A stretch of DNA of 51,412 bases, from assembly GCA_963814985.1 (NCBI GenBank), contig CAWFFV010000024.1, forward strand, positions 1 through 51,412. Reading direction: 5' to 3'. The number at the start of each line of letters is the position of its first letter. The stretch's first letter is position 1. This document shows, piece after piece, positions 8,889 to 18,895 of the stretch. This DNA is from CAWFFV01 sp963814985 (GTDB lineage Bacteria > Chloroflexota > Ktedonobacteria > Ktedonobacterales > Ktedonobacteraceae). A program made the translations under genes and the position numbers. Under the pieces are notes generated by a model, which saw only the letters and a program-made list of their open reading frames with translations, searched no databases and was not told where the DNA came from.

Positions 8889-9968
8889 TTACGCCGGTTG
8901 CACAATGTTGGGAAGTGCTCCTCCTGCTTGATCCAATGCGTAGGTACTGACGAGCCAGCCGGTTCCACCCATTGCCGGATTCGGACCCTGAGCTTCTGGT
9001 GGAACACGGAGCAACAGGACAACCATGTGATGGGTACGAGGCTGCCTGGTTGTCTGGTCTCTCTCCTTGCCCTCGATTCGATGCTGGTGCTGCGGATCGG
9101 CAGGATCAAGCTTCGACTGCCAGAGCTGGAAGGAGACATCTGCCCATGACAAATTGCTGCTGACCTTGCACAGCGAATCGGACCACCCTTGGCTGTGGAT
9201 TGATTGCCATCTGGATCAGTTGCGTGTTGGCCACCCGATCGAACAAGACATTGTCGGTGACACGTTCGTCATTCTGCTGGAAGCGTTGAAGACTCCCAGC
9301 AGTCAGGAGAAACGTCGCTGCCACGAGCGTTCCGCCGTGGTTGGCACGTGTTCCGATGCTGCGGAAATCCAGACTCATTTCACGATCGGTAAATGTCGTT
9401 GCGGTACGTATGGCCTCCAGGTCATCACCCATCGTAAGACCGGCATTGACCCAGCCATCTGGCAGTTGTTGTGGAACCCAGTCCAGAGACGATTGTGCTG
9501 CTTGGCCAGGTCCAACAGGGGAAGGCCGTAGCGCGGGTTGTGGTGGCATGGCGTATTTGCGTGCCTGCAGCGGTGGTATGCTGCGTGCGAATGCACCGAT
9601 CAGCAGCCCTGCGAGAATGGCGGCGACACAGACAAGAACCATGATTCTCAACACTGGGATCTGGCGCTTGCTCCCAGTTTTCTTGACATTCGGGAGCTTC
9701 AGCGGGCCGGTCCCAGATTGGCAGATTGCTGGTCTGGTGCCGTGATTGTCGGCATTGCATGGGAGCGTTGAAATGGGGCGACAACGTGGCTCTCGCAAGG
9801 CTCCTCATCTTCAAAGAGAAAAAACGTCTCCTCAGGTTGGGATTGGGCAGAAGGTTCCGCTAGCAATGGTATGGACACTTGTGGTTGCGCATTCGACTGC
9901 TCAGATGCGTCGAAGGGGTGAGATTCAGAAGGAGAATGCTCGTCCTGGATGGCTCGTTGTGTTGTCAT
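8889..9968 (-). pseudogene. Single-pass transfer-like membrane protein, two frameshifts
   Basis: Three minus frames read as one protein of about 360 residues. The start is ATG 9966-9968 with AAAGGA upstream. The acidic, serine-rich N-terminus (MTTQRAIQDEHSPSESHPFD...) runs to a break near 9705. Next comes a membrane helix, VLRIMVLVCVAAILAGLLIG, a proline linker and an alpha/beta domain (DWVPQQLPDGWVNAGLTMGD ... ATTFTDREMSLDFRS). Near 9150 the frame changes again at QQFV/SWADVSFQLWQS and ends DQAGGALPNIVQPA. The short cytoplasmic tail, one helix and NTF2-like outer domains recall TcpC/VirB8-type conjugation proteins; this is a guess from architecture. Downstream homology is preserved, so the breaks may be indels of recent origin or assembly errors. 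Confidence 0.45.
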
Positions 9969-10097
9969 CAGACAAATCCTTTCCGTAGATCTCGATCGAG
10001 ATCCAAGGAGTGCAATGTTTCACGATGGCAGAGCAGAACCCATTGGCGGTCCCGCGAGAGAGGTATCTGGAAGAACAGTTTACCAAAATGGTGACCG

Positions 10098-10239
10098 GGA
10101 AAAGCGGAACGAAACCAGAACACGACCGGAACACGATAGGAAAACAAGCAGGAAAACTAGAACAAGATAGGAACACAATAGGAAAAGAACCGGAACACGA
10201 CCAGGAAACAAGCAGGAAAACCAGAACACGACCGGAAAA
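10098..10239 (+). repeat. Phased GGAA repeat array A
   Basis: Fourteen GGAA or AGAA cores lie at 10098, 10106, 10117, 10128, 10139, 10151, 10159, 10170, 10181, 10192, 10204, 10215, 10223 and 10234. Most steps are exactly 11 bp, with the order 8-11-11-11-12 repeating. The loose unit is CCGGAACACGA. The array lies about 130 bases upstream of the divergent minus-strand gene that starts at 9968. It can be read as protein in one frame (EHDRNTIGKQ...), but the mixed 8/11/12 spacing argues against coding. It belongs to the same family as the arrays at 25542, 30132, 35897 and 49220. Confidence 0.75.
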
Positions 10240-10297
10240 TCATCCGCTTTCTCCAAAGGAACAAAAAAAGATCAATGTTCTCAACACAAACAAGAAA

Positions 10298-10334
10298 GAG
10301 GAGAGAGGTCCTCGTGGGAAGTACCTCTCTCCTC
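10298..10334 (-). terminator. Rho-independent terminator of helicase gene
   Basis: A perfect 12-bp inverted repeat (GAGGAGAGAGGT and ACCTCTCTCCTC) with a 13-base loop. On the minus strand it is followed by TTTCTTGTTTG. It lies 15 bases past the stop codon of the methyltransferase-helicase gene. Confidence 0.8.
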
Positions 10335-10348
10335 TTCAAGGTTGTCTC

Positions 10349-13300
10349 TTACCAGAGTGTCCGTTGTTGTGATTTTGAGTCTTTCGTGCCGGACATCGCA
10401 ACAGCCTCATGTTGCGACCCATCGGTGAGAAGATCCCAAAGCGTCGGAGTATGATGCTCCGACGCCGACCTCTTCTTGGAGGGAGAGTGTGGCTGAGGCT
10501 TTCGCTGTTCCTCTGCCTGCGGCGTCACGGCTGGGATCGTCTGAACTTCGACCTGGACAGGCGGCTTTTTCGAGGCTCTCATTGTGCTCCCTTTGCCAAG
10601 TTTGCGACGTTGACGTACGAGCTGAATGTGATCGTTGTTCCCAAAGATGAGCACCAGTGCTGTTTGTTCCTGGCGTTTTGCAGGTGAAGATGGAACCAGA
10701 GATGTGAGAGGTCCCTCGCCATCTCCCTCTTGAGTTGAGAAAGCACCATCACTCTGAGTGGGCTGATCGATGACTGGTGACACTGTCTCTGCTTGAGACT
10801 CAGCTTGTGCAACAGAAGACATTGGAATGCTCGGAGTCGTTCCGGTTACGAAGGGTATCACCGGCTCCCATCTCGATCTGCTTCCTGCATCCCCTTCGAT
10901 CACCTGCACCTGGTGAGGCATTGGCCGCATTCCCCAGATCACTGGTTGTGGACCGGTGAAGAAGGCTGGAAGGCGATTCGCGAGGGTATCGATCACTCCA
11001 AGCCATGAGCGGCCACGTTGTAACGTCTCACGCTCTTCCCCTGCCCTGCGTGCAAAGGCCGCTTTCAGTTTTTCCCCATCATCCACTTCTAAGAGTGCCA
11101 GTGAATCTTCCTCTCCGGCCTCTTCATCGGGAAGAAGTTCCGCCTCGACCGTTGCCGAAAAGCGAGCCAGTGTGGTCCGATCTGCTCCTGCCTCTTCAAT
11201 GAGTGCTCCTCGTGCCGGTTCTCCTGCAAAGGATGCCGCTGCGCCACTCTGCCCTCCCAACTTCCGCATCTTCTGGTGCCCTGCGGTCCCTGCGTATGCC
11301 AGATAATAGATTCTGACCTCCTCGCGCTTCCCTAAACGCCAGGCACGACGAGAGGCTTGCTCCAACATGAACAGATTGAGTGCCATTTCGTACCAGATGA
11401 TCGTATCCACGACGCTTTGCAGGTTGATCCCCTCGTTGACCCGCGAGTAGGGAACCAGGGCAACTGTGACGGCTGGCTCTCCATCGAGACGAGTACCCAT
11501 GGCATCAATGATCGCCTGTTGCCGATCTTCTGGCTTCACCTGATTGGGTAAGATCCAGCTCTCAATGTTTACCTGCTCTAAGACCCACTGGAGACGCCTG
11601 GCAGTGGAACGCTCTTCATTCTGATCAATATAAATCATGAGTCGCCGCCCCTCGGTGAGTTCTTGTTGGACCAACGCGATGAATTGCTTTTCCAGCGGAT
11701 ACAGGTAATCCCAGGAGAGTCTGGGCGTCTTGAGCAGGCATGTTTTTCCAATCTCCTCGCCCCAGGCAGTTCTTGTCGTTTTCCACAGCTCAAACGGCTT
11801 GTTACAGGGGAGAATGGCAAACCAGCGCGGAATGGTCCCCTGCGCCATCCGAGCCGTTTGGTTGCCCTGACGCGCCTGTTGGGCGAGTGACTGTACCACA
11901 TTCAGGTAGGCACCCTGCAGGTCATGGTCCTTGACCCAAGATTGGAGCCGTTCACTCTCTGCTCGTGCCTCCCTTAAAGCGGATTGGGCCGCTTCCTCTC
12001 GGAGGCTGAAGGCTTGCAGAGCTTCACGGGAGGCCAAACCATCGCGTACTGCCACAAAGAGTCGTTGTTTCTCTTGTGCTAGCTCTACCAGAGCGCGTTC
12101 TGGCACTTTGACAATCTCTTTCACCAATCGAGCTTTTTCCTCAACGAGTGGGTCACGCATCGAGACCACTTCTGGGATCTCAACCTTTGGCGGCATGAAT
12201 GCGCCAACATCGAGCACCGTGAGAAACGTGAGCGATTCCAGCAGGTATGGGATGAGCTTGGCTGAAAGCCCTGGCGCTGGCACCGTCGAAACCTGCACAT
12301 CCGTTTTGCCGCCGCCTTTGCGGGCATTTGACTCATACTCTTTCACCCAGAGTTGGATCACTCCGTAGCGTCTCTGTGCCTCTGATGCTTGCCGCCACGA
12401 GAGACCCAATCGTTTCCAGAACGGGGGAGAAAAGCGATACCAGTAGAAGAAGAAACTCACGATATCGCCACCGAAATGAGTTCCACTGGTCAGCATATGC
12501 GACTGCGAGGCTTGCATGACTCGGTGCATCGCACGAGCAATATCCGATGTCTGACCACGACCATTATGACTCTCATCGACAATCGCGAGACCAACACATC
12601 CTTTGAAGAAGAGGATGAGATATTCATAGACGCCAAAGCTATCAGGTGGAGGAACGACCAGATCGTAGTGGCGTTGGATCTGATGTTCTGCTGTACCAGG
12701 AACCACGAGAGGTGCTCCATGGTCCTGTACAGGGGTGATTTCGGCATTGATTCCGTGTTGTTGCTTTGGCCCCTTTTGCTTGTCGGAGGTCTGACTCAGA
12801 TGAACAGAACGAAGCAAGAGGGCGTCCCTGTGTTATTGCTTCTCGCTTCATCTGCTCGATGACGTGCGCCCATTCCCGATAGGAGATCGCCGGATACTTC
12901 TCCCGCATTGTTTCTACCCGTGTCTGTGTCCACAGTGGCGCACGCTTGAGTCTCTGCTTCCGCTGTCGGCGGGCAGCGTTGCGCTTGTCTGCACAGGTGC
13001 ACCAGCGCGGTTTCTTTTCAAACCAGACCCGGCTGGTTATGGTGGCTTTGAGGCATTCGTTGTCCTCTTCCTCTTCGGTGCGCAGAACAGCGGGTTCATC
13101 CAGCCCGCCTTGAGATGAGGTATCCTGCTCACCGCCTGGAATTGCCCGCAGAACCCCAAAGCAGTCGGGACACCCAAAACGCGTTTCTGTTTCGGTGAGC
13201 AGGTCCCCACTCTCGCGGAAACGATAGCCAGTAATCTGTCCGTCCTGGTTCTTGACTGGCTCAAGAAGTGGAAGGAGATCTTCCTCTGGAGAGAGGACTC

Positions 13301-15271
13301 TTCCCTGCTTGTGCCTCTCTAGCACAGCCGGTTGCCAGGTACGCCCCGAGCCACGCGGCTGTGATTGTGAGTGGGAACAGATGGCAATGACTGCTGGGGC
13401 AGTACTTTCCGCACAGCGCTTGAGCCAGCGAGGAATATCATCAAAGCGCTGCACCAGGATGGTCTCGGCCTCTGGCCAGGCGGCACGAATTTCCTTTTCG
13501 TACTCCTTTGTGACCTTTTTGGAGTCATCACCAGGACTGGCAGAGCACTGGGTCCTGCCTCTTCGGGGAGAAGAAGCTGGCCACTCTTGTGCCTGCGATA
13601 GGCGACAACTCGGCGCGTCTGCGGATCTTCACGGATTTGCGCTCCGCCATCCTGATTTGGTAAGCGTTCTCCATACACTGGTTCGAGATCGAGCATCGCC
13701 AGCGTGCGCGGATTTGAGAGCCAGGTGCGTCGGAGTTGTCGCATCCAGGTGGGTTGTTTCTTGCCCAAATCACTGGAGCGATGCTGCCACGCATATGCCT
13801 GGCGGGCTGCTGTCGCGACGGCGATGCGCGTCTTTCCTGTACCAGGTTCCCCTTGGATTGCGACCAGGCTGCGTTCATCGAGGGTACGACCCATGGCACA
13901 AACACGATGCATCTGCGCAGGAGCTAGTCCTGGGAAGGCCGATTTCGGCAGTTGCTTATCGAGGCCGAACTGCGAGAGGACATGCAACTCCCAGTTCTCT
14001 GGATCGAGCCGATAGAGCGGTGGGCGTTTCTGCTGTGCATAGGCAGCAAGCGTTGTGATCCAAGGAGCCAGGAAATCGAAGACCGCATTGCCTTCATAAT
14101 ACGTGGTGTGGCCCTTCTCCAGGTCGAGTACACCCAGGACAGGGTAGTCCTGTAACTGCTTGGCCTCTGCACTCACAACCCCTTTCTCCCGCAAATTCTG
14201 CCTGGTCTCTGCGTCCAGAGTCATCTTTGACCATTCTGAACCAACGAATGCGGAGAGCAAGTAGGGGTGCCCATCGAGCCTGATCACCTCTCCACCAAGC
14301 ATTCCCGTCATAATCTCAGCGGCAACGTGCGCGACCCCTGTATACGGCATCGCCAGGCTCTCAAGTGCTGCCTCTTCTTGCCACGTCGTCGCTGCCGCCC
14401 ACTCTGCAGAGAGATCGGCACCATTGCCGGTCTCTCCATCTGAGCCAAGCAGCGCTTCCAGAAGCAGGGTATCAGAAGCATTCTGCATCTGAAAGGACGG
14501 CACACTTGCTACGGGAGGAACGAGGTATCGGTCTGCCAGTGGTTCAGATGGGAGTGTCGGAGGAGCAACATTTCCTGCCCACCCTTCTTCGCCATGAGCG
14601 TCTTTGCGCCAACGATATGCCAGGAGGGTTTTGATCAGTGTTTCATCCAGATCACGTGGGGAAGTTCGTTTGCGTCCGACGACGACAATCTGGGTGTACT
14701 TCTCGAAGGGGCATTCCTCCTCCCCAAGAGCTGCATCAGGGAATTTCCAGACACGGATCTCATCGAACCAGCGCGTCCAAAACGTCACCATCCTGCGATC
14801 CCAGGCCACACGGGCCGGAATGATGGCCACCAGAATACCGCCTTCAACCAGAGCCTCTGTCGTTTTCGTCACAAATTGATACTCAGCTCGCTTCCCGTTG
14901 ACAAAGAAGTAAGGAGGGTTGGTCACCACAAGACTCAAACTCTGTGGTTGGAGACGAACCCCTTCAAAGGCGCATGGCAGAATTGTTGGCGCAAGTGCTG
15001 CCAGGCGCGTTCGTGCAACAAATGCACGCTCAGCGCTAATCTCAATGCCAGTACAATGGATGAATTCTCTCTGCGTCTGTTCGAGCAGTGGCAAGAGCAG
15101 ATCGCCTTCTCCCGCTGCTGGATCAAGTACGGCAATCAGTCTTCTCTCTGCCTCATGGCATGATGAGAGTGCTGTGAATGAGAGAACATGTTGAAAGATG
15201 CGTGCGCTCAGAGAAGGTGGTGTGCGTACAAATGAGGAGTGTGAGAGGTTTTCCAAAGTTCCATTTGCCAT
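10349..15271 (-). CDS. Adenine methyltransferase-DExH helicase fusion, two frameshifts
   Basis: One gene of about 1640 codons starts at ATG 15269-15271 with an AAAGGAG site. Residues about 50-57 (DPAAGEGD) are the SAM-binding motif and 118-121 (NPPY) the catalytic motif of an N6-adenine methyltransferase. Walker A GEPGTGKT follows at about 474-481, the DESH box is at 12566-12577, then TSGTHFGG (motif III) and the late motif SRRAWRLGKREEV, so the second half is an SF2 helicase. A frameshift at an A5 run (13516-13520) is repaired by one extra A, giving MTPKKVTKEYEKEIRAAW. A second lies at about 12730-12830. The C-terminus is Pro/Gln-rich and disordered. The methylase-plus-helicase layout resembles phage P1 DarB, an antirestriction protein; that role is inferred. 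Confidence 0.7.
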
Positions 15272-15302
15272 CGTGATGCTCCTTTTTTGCGGATACAAGA
15301 AA

Positions 15303-15330
15303 CCCCCATCTGCTAGATGCCAGGTGGGGG
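15303..15330 (-). promoter_or_regulatory. Intergenic stem-loop, attenuator candidate
   Basis: CCCCCATCTG and CAGGTGGGGG pair as a ten-base stem with one G-U and an eight-base loop. It lies in the 81 bases between the 245-aa gene and the helicase-fusion start, 30 bases before that start. On the minus strand it is followed by TTTCTTG, a weak terminator tail, so it may lower read-through into the very large downstream gene. Confidence 0.4.
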
Positions 15331-15352
15331 CTTGTAACAGAACGATGAAGTG

Positions 15353-16090
15353 TTACCAGGAGAGCCAGCCTTGATGAATGCCTTGTGCGATCAGAGCATT
15401 CCATTGGTAGACATCTGGGAGGATCTTCCAGACACGCACGCCAAGAGCGGGCAGTGGCACGATCAGCTGACGAGAGCGTCCACGCTGCCAGAGTTCGCTT
15501 GCCCACTCCACAAGCCGTTGCGGATGGGCATCATCGCGGTAGAGCAGAACCACACGCATCGCCCGAAGATGTCCGAGGAAACTCAAGGCATGGGGCGTCT
15601 CTTCTCCAATGTTGCCGAGCACATAGCGTGTCATGACCTGGGGGACACGTATGTGCTCATGGCGAGGGTGATTCCCCATATGCGGTGTGTTGAGAATACC
15701 CTCTGCGATATGTGCTCCAAGAGGAATGGCGATCGCATGCACCATCTTGAGTCCGGGAAGGGTACAAGCAAATTGTTTATAATTGTCATCGAGCCGTTTG
15801 AAAACCTGTTGCTCGCAGTCCCAGGTCACCTCCGATGAGGGTTGGAAGACCGCCTCCTTCTTTTTCCAGATTTGGGCCATCACGGCACTCACGCTCGTAT
15901 CGCGTCCAACGAGACTCATCAGTGCAACCTGCCCATCATCAAAGGCAATGGCGGCAACCTTGACGACCTGGCCATCCTGTTCCACGGTTCCGACGAATCC
16001 GTTTGGGTTGATTGGTCGTACTGGCATGGTGCCTGTGAGTAAGGGGACGGTGATCGGTAGGCTTGGTATCTGTACTGGTGTAGCAACCAT
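15353..16090 (-). CDS. Hypothetical protein upstream of helicase fusion, 245 aa
   Basis: An intact 245-residue protein starting at ATG 16088-16090 with an AAAGGAAAG ribosome site. It has a proline-rich N-terminus (MVATPVQIPSLPITVPLL) and no membrane segment. A mixed alpha/beta body includes DGQVALMSLVGRDTSVSAVM and VTWDCEQQVFKRLDD. A tryptophan-rich end has WASELWQRGRSRQLIVPLPA. I do not recognise the family. It is the first gene of a two-gene unit with the methyltransferase-helicase, 81 bases apart, so it is a likely partner, for example in substrate recognition or plasmid DNA processing. No catalytic motif is visible. Confidence 0.65.
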   Translation of the reverse strand: MVATPVQIPSLPITVPLLTGTMPVRPINPNGFVGTVEQDGQVVKVAAIAFDDGQVALMSLVGRDTSVSAVMAQIWKKKEAVFQPSSEVTWDCEQQVFKRLDDNYKQFACTLPGLKMVHAIAIPLGAHIAEGILNTPHMGNHPRHEHIRVPQVMTRYVLGNIGEETPHALSFLGHLRAMRVVLLYRDDAHPQRLVEWASELWQRGRSRQLIVPLPALGVRVWKILPDVYQWNALIAQGIHQGWLSW

Positions 16091-16259
16091 GATTTCTTTC
16101 CTTTCTCTCGGGGGATGCGAATGCAGTCATTGGGGTCGTCTGAGTCAAACAACGTGAAAGGCCGTTGACGCCGGTTCTGTGAGGAACCTGGGAACCGGCA
16201 TGAACGGGCCATGGTGAGCATGTCAAGGGTGAAGAGTGACATTGAGCAGAGCCGCTTCC

Positions 16260-16496
16260 TTACCACCCCATCTTTTCTTTCAGGCTGACAAAGCCAGGAT
16301 TGCCAACGATCAGATGATCAAGCAGTTCAATTTCGAGCAGTTCACCTGCTGACCTGAGTTGACGGGTGATTTCCACATCTTCGGGTGACGGATGTGGATC
16401 AGAAGACGGGTGGTTATGACAGACAATTAGGGAGGAGCAATTGCGTATCACAGCGGGACGAAAGACCTCAGAGATCCGCACGACTGAACTGTTCAC
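16260..16496 (-). pseudogene. radC: radC C-terminal part, separated by insertion
   Basis: Encodes the end of RadC: VVRISEVFRPAVIRNCSSLI, the JAMM metal motif CHNHPSSDPHPSPED, and ELLDHLIVG...FVSLKEKMGW. The HxHP...D residues are all present. Its first 88 bases (16409-16496) are an exact duplicate, but for one base, of the radC sequence at 20067-20154, where the N-terminal part of the same gene ends. A mobile element of about 3.57 kb lies between. An upstream open frame (MQKVKLQQTFTTRTYTFPP...) could allow expression of this piece alone, but that extension is element sequence. Confidence 0.8.
16409..16496 (+). repeat. 88-bp direct repeat, element end (att-like) 1
   Basis: Identical to 20067-20154 except for one base (A versus G) in the GGAGGAGCA(A/G)TTGCG stretch. 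Both copies lie inside radC and flank the recombinase element, so they behave as attachment sites or a long target duplication. Confidence 0.85.
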
Positions 16497-16641
16497 GGGT
16501 GGAAAAGTGTATGTTCGTGTTGTGAATGTTTGTTGTAGCTTAACTTTCTGCATCTGGAAGTTTTCTGTTTCTCTCCTGTACAGGCGTAGCTACGATAGCA
16601 GATCAGAATAATTGCTTCATTGATCCTTGAGGAGTAAGCGA

Positions 16642-16722
16642 ATGAGCAACAGCGAGAAGATCCCCAAGTTGTTCTCAGCAAAGAGCGTCATTGTTTCTGT
16701 TCCCCTGCCAGCGCGGTCTTAG
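16642..16722 (+). CDS. Possible 26-aa peptide
   Basis: A short frame (MSNSEKIPKLFSAKSVIVSV...) lies on the opposite strand to the element operon. It has a good GAGGAG ribosome site six bases before the ATG. There is no similarity I can name. It lies in otherwise empty element DNA near the radC junction. The ribosome site is the only support. Confidence 0.25.
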   Translation: MSNSEKIPKLFSAKSVIVSVPLPARS

Positions 16723-16883
16723 ACCTGGTGGCCCTGCCCCATTCAACCCCACCGGCCACCAGATCACGCCCGCGATCTCCGCACTTGTGCCTCGACTGCC
16801 TCCCTACCAACCCATCCACCACCTCAGTCGATCAAAGTGCGGAGCTGTGTCCCCACTTCCCCCACCTGGGCAGGTTCCTCTCG

Positions 16884-17162
16884 CTATCTCGTCGGCTCTC
16901 TCATGAGATCGTCCACACTCAGGGTGGCTAGAGGTTGGCCTGCGTAGTTCGAGGTCGGAGCCTCTTGCCGATGCACTTCCACGCGCACTGCGCCGACCTT
17001 GAGTTGGAGGACACAGCGCGCTGACTTCATGGCGCTAACCACTTCACGGGAACGAGTACAGGTGAGACGAGTAATCACTTGTCCGGTGGCATCGCGGGCA
17101 ATGATGATGAGACCTGTAGGAGACAGTTCGGAGGAGTTGGGTTCCTGACGTGGTGTAACCAT
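16884..17162 (-). CDS. Small protein of the radC element, 92 aa
   Basis: The fourth gene of the element operon. Its ATG is at 17160-17162, three bases after the stop of the recombinase-like gene, so the two are translationally coupled. The product MVTPRQEPNSSELSPTGLII continues into a small beta-rich core (RDATGQVITRLTCTRS, VVSAMKSARCVLQLKVGAVR). There is no coiled coil or HTH. By position it corresponds to the small accessory protein (TnpC) of Tn554-type elements, but I see no sequence evidence for homology. It appears intact. Confidence 0.55.
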   Translation of the reverse strand: MVTPRQEPNSSELSPTGLIIIARDATGQVITRLTCTRSREVVSAMKSARCVLQLKVGAVRVEVHRQEAPTSNYAGQPLATLSVDDLMREPTR

Positions 17163-17165
17163 CCT

Positions 17166-18568
17166 TCACTGTCCCTTTTTACGGCGAGAACGTTCTCTGC
17201 GTTGCTTTTCACTCTGTTCGAGTTGGTGGGACAACTCCAAGAATTCCTCCCGTTGCTGCTTCACTTCTTCCTCGAGAAGATATTCTTCTAATTTTCCATA
17301 GCGAGCTGACTGAGTCAAAGACAGACCAAATGCCTCAACAAGATATTGTGGTCCATAGCGTTCTGTGACTGCCATAAAACAGGTAATTCTGAGGAGTTGT
17401 GGTGAAGAGTGCGCAAAACTCTGTACCTTACGCGCCAACGTTTTCGTTGTCACGGGTTGATCATTCAACCTGTGTTGGTCACTGATAAAAAGGTAACTTC
17501 TTTGTTTGGCATATGGCAATTCTGTACGCTTCTGCAAGAACTGTTCAAGCAAGAGGAAGTCTTCTCCTAATAAATAGGCAGGTGGCCTTCCTTGGATATG
17601 AATCACCCGTCTCTCGATATCAACATCACTCATCTTGATATGCCGAATTTGCTGTGAGGAAAGACCATGATAGAAACACAGCGCAGCTGCAAATGCTTCC
17701 CAGGGATGAGTGGAGAGCCCCTCGCGGATCAGCCGGGGCAAGCGCTTTTTGCTCCTCTTGCTTGAGAGGTTCATCCTTCTGAGGTAGCTCCCTTGAAGGG
17801 TAATTTGCAACTGGCACATGGGTCATGAGCTTTCTTTTCCGCGCTAGGCGAAAAAATGCATGCAGCTCTTTGCGAACCACCTCTCTTTCTCGGAGGGGTA
17901 GTGTTAAGAGGAAAGTAAGAACATGACCTTCCTGAACCATATGCCATCCAGTGAGCTCCGGCAAGTATTCCCTAAACCATCGAATGATTTTGGTGAGAAG
18001 TACGATGTCATGTTCCAGGGTACGAAGTGACAATGGCTTGCTGGCATTTTGCTCGATGTGTCTCCTCCTTCTGTTCAGCCTCTCGTTGAAATACACTTCC
18101 ACTAATCGTCGATACTCTTGGGGAAGAGATTCAATTTTGGCCCGCATGATCTCAATGCTCCTCTCCTCCTCTTGAGGAAAGAGGACCTGCTCCTTGACGA
18201 GGAAAGCTCTAAAAAAGGTTGGAGAGGCGTGTTTCCCTATGACCGATCCGATTTGTGTTTCTAGCCATTCCTTGCTCATTTGTTCTGGCCTTCTAAAGGT
18301 CTTTTCTGCCTCCTGGAAGATGATGACCGCCTTTGAAAGCATTCCGCGCTTGTGGCTCAAGAGGAATGTCATGTTCCTGAAGGAAAATACCTAATCTCTT
18401 AAAAAATCCTTTTGCCCATATCGTAAAGAGGATCTTGTCAATGTAGGCATCACTTAAAAGGAAAGCGACTCTCCTGCGGTTGAGGCAGGGGTCGCATGTT
18501 TTTTTGTGGTGTTTCATCTTCCATGCCGCTAGGTTGCCTCCGCATACGACACAGCAGTGTTGTTCCAT
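17166..18568 (-). pseudogene. TnpB-like recombinase with zinc ribbon, two frameshifts
   Basis: Three frames join into about 467 residues from ATG 18566-18568. The N-terminus has Cys pairs (CCVVCGGNL ... CDPC), a zinc ribbon. The middle is helical and basic (RLNRRRRHIEQNASKPLSLR). The C-terminal part resembles a tyrosine-recombinase fold: AAALCFYHGLSSQQIRHIKM aligns with the usual box I, but the catalytic Arg is Ser. SPQLLRITCFMAV stands where H-x-L-R is expected and lacks the His, while a Tyr follows in SARYGKLEEY. It may be a structural partner of the active integrase. Breaks lie near 18340 and at an A5 run, 17746-17750, where removing one A restores QKRLPRLIREGLS. Confidence 0.6.
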
Positions 18569-18580
18569 ACGCTACGCCTT

Positions 18581-18895
18581 TCAAATTGGTGGAAGGATCC
18601 TTCGAGGCGTATCATTGACGGCTCTTTGTGTCTCGTGTTCCTGTGGCTCTGGCTGACCTGTCTCAACCAGGGAGGGGGTATGCTGCCAGAGATCCGATGG
18701 AGTACAGCCCAGAGCAGTACACAGTGCGTCCATTGTCTGGGCCTTGATCTGTCTTGGTTCCTCCGTTAGCAGAGCACTAATGGAAGGGGCTGAGAGCCTG
18801 TAGCCTGCTTTCTGCTCCATGAGTCTTCCCAGTTCTGCCCCTGTCCAGATGTTACGGTCTGCCATGACCTGTCTGAGTCGCCATTTCAACGCCAT
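18581..18895 (-). CDS. XRE/Cro-type HTH protein of the radC element, 104 aa
   Basis: Starts at ATG 18893-18895 with AGGAG eight bases upstream, overlapping the end of the integrase gene by about ten bases. The sequence MALKWRLRQVMADRNIWTGA, then ELGRLMEQKAGYRLSAPSIS, ALLTEEPRQIK, MDALCTALGCTPSDLW is a clear HTH_26/XRE domain, including the typical LC.AL.C.P.DL end. The C-terminal tail is Pro/Glu-rich. It probably regulates the element's promoter: the CCTAATATAT repeats at 20001-20030 just before the integrase are candidate operators. Same-strand order integrase-HTH-TnpB-like protein is typical of Tn554-like elements outside the firmicutes. Confidence 0.75.
   Translation of the reverse strand: MALKWRLRQVMADRNIWTGAELGRLMEQKAGYRLSAPSISALLTEEPRQIKAQTMDALCTALGCTPSDLWQHTPSLVETGQPEPQEHETQRAVNDTPRRILPPI

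Noticed and set aside
10010..10372. A 120-residue plus-strand reading frame rich in EHDRNTIGK-like units
   Set aside because: It is the translation of phased array A. The spacing of 8, 11 and 12 bp is not a multiple of three, and the same repeat elsewhere falls in other frames, so it is DNA-level structure and not a protein.
13252..14058. A 268-residue plus-strand reading frame
   Set aside because: Antisense of the methyltransferase-helicase gene; no motifs and no ribosome site.
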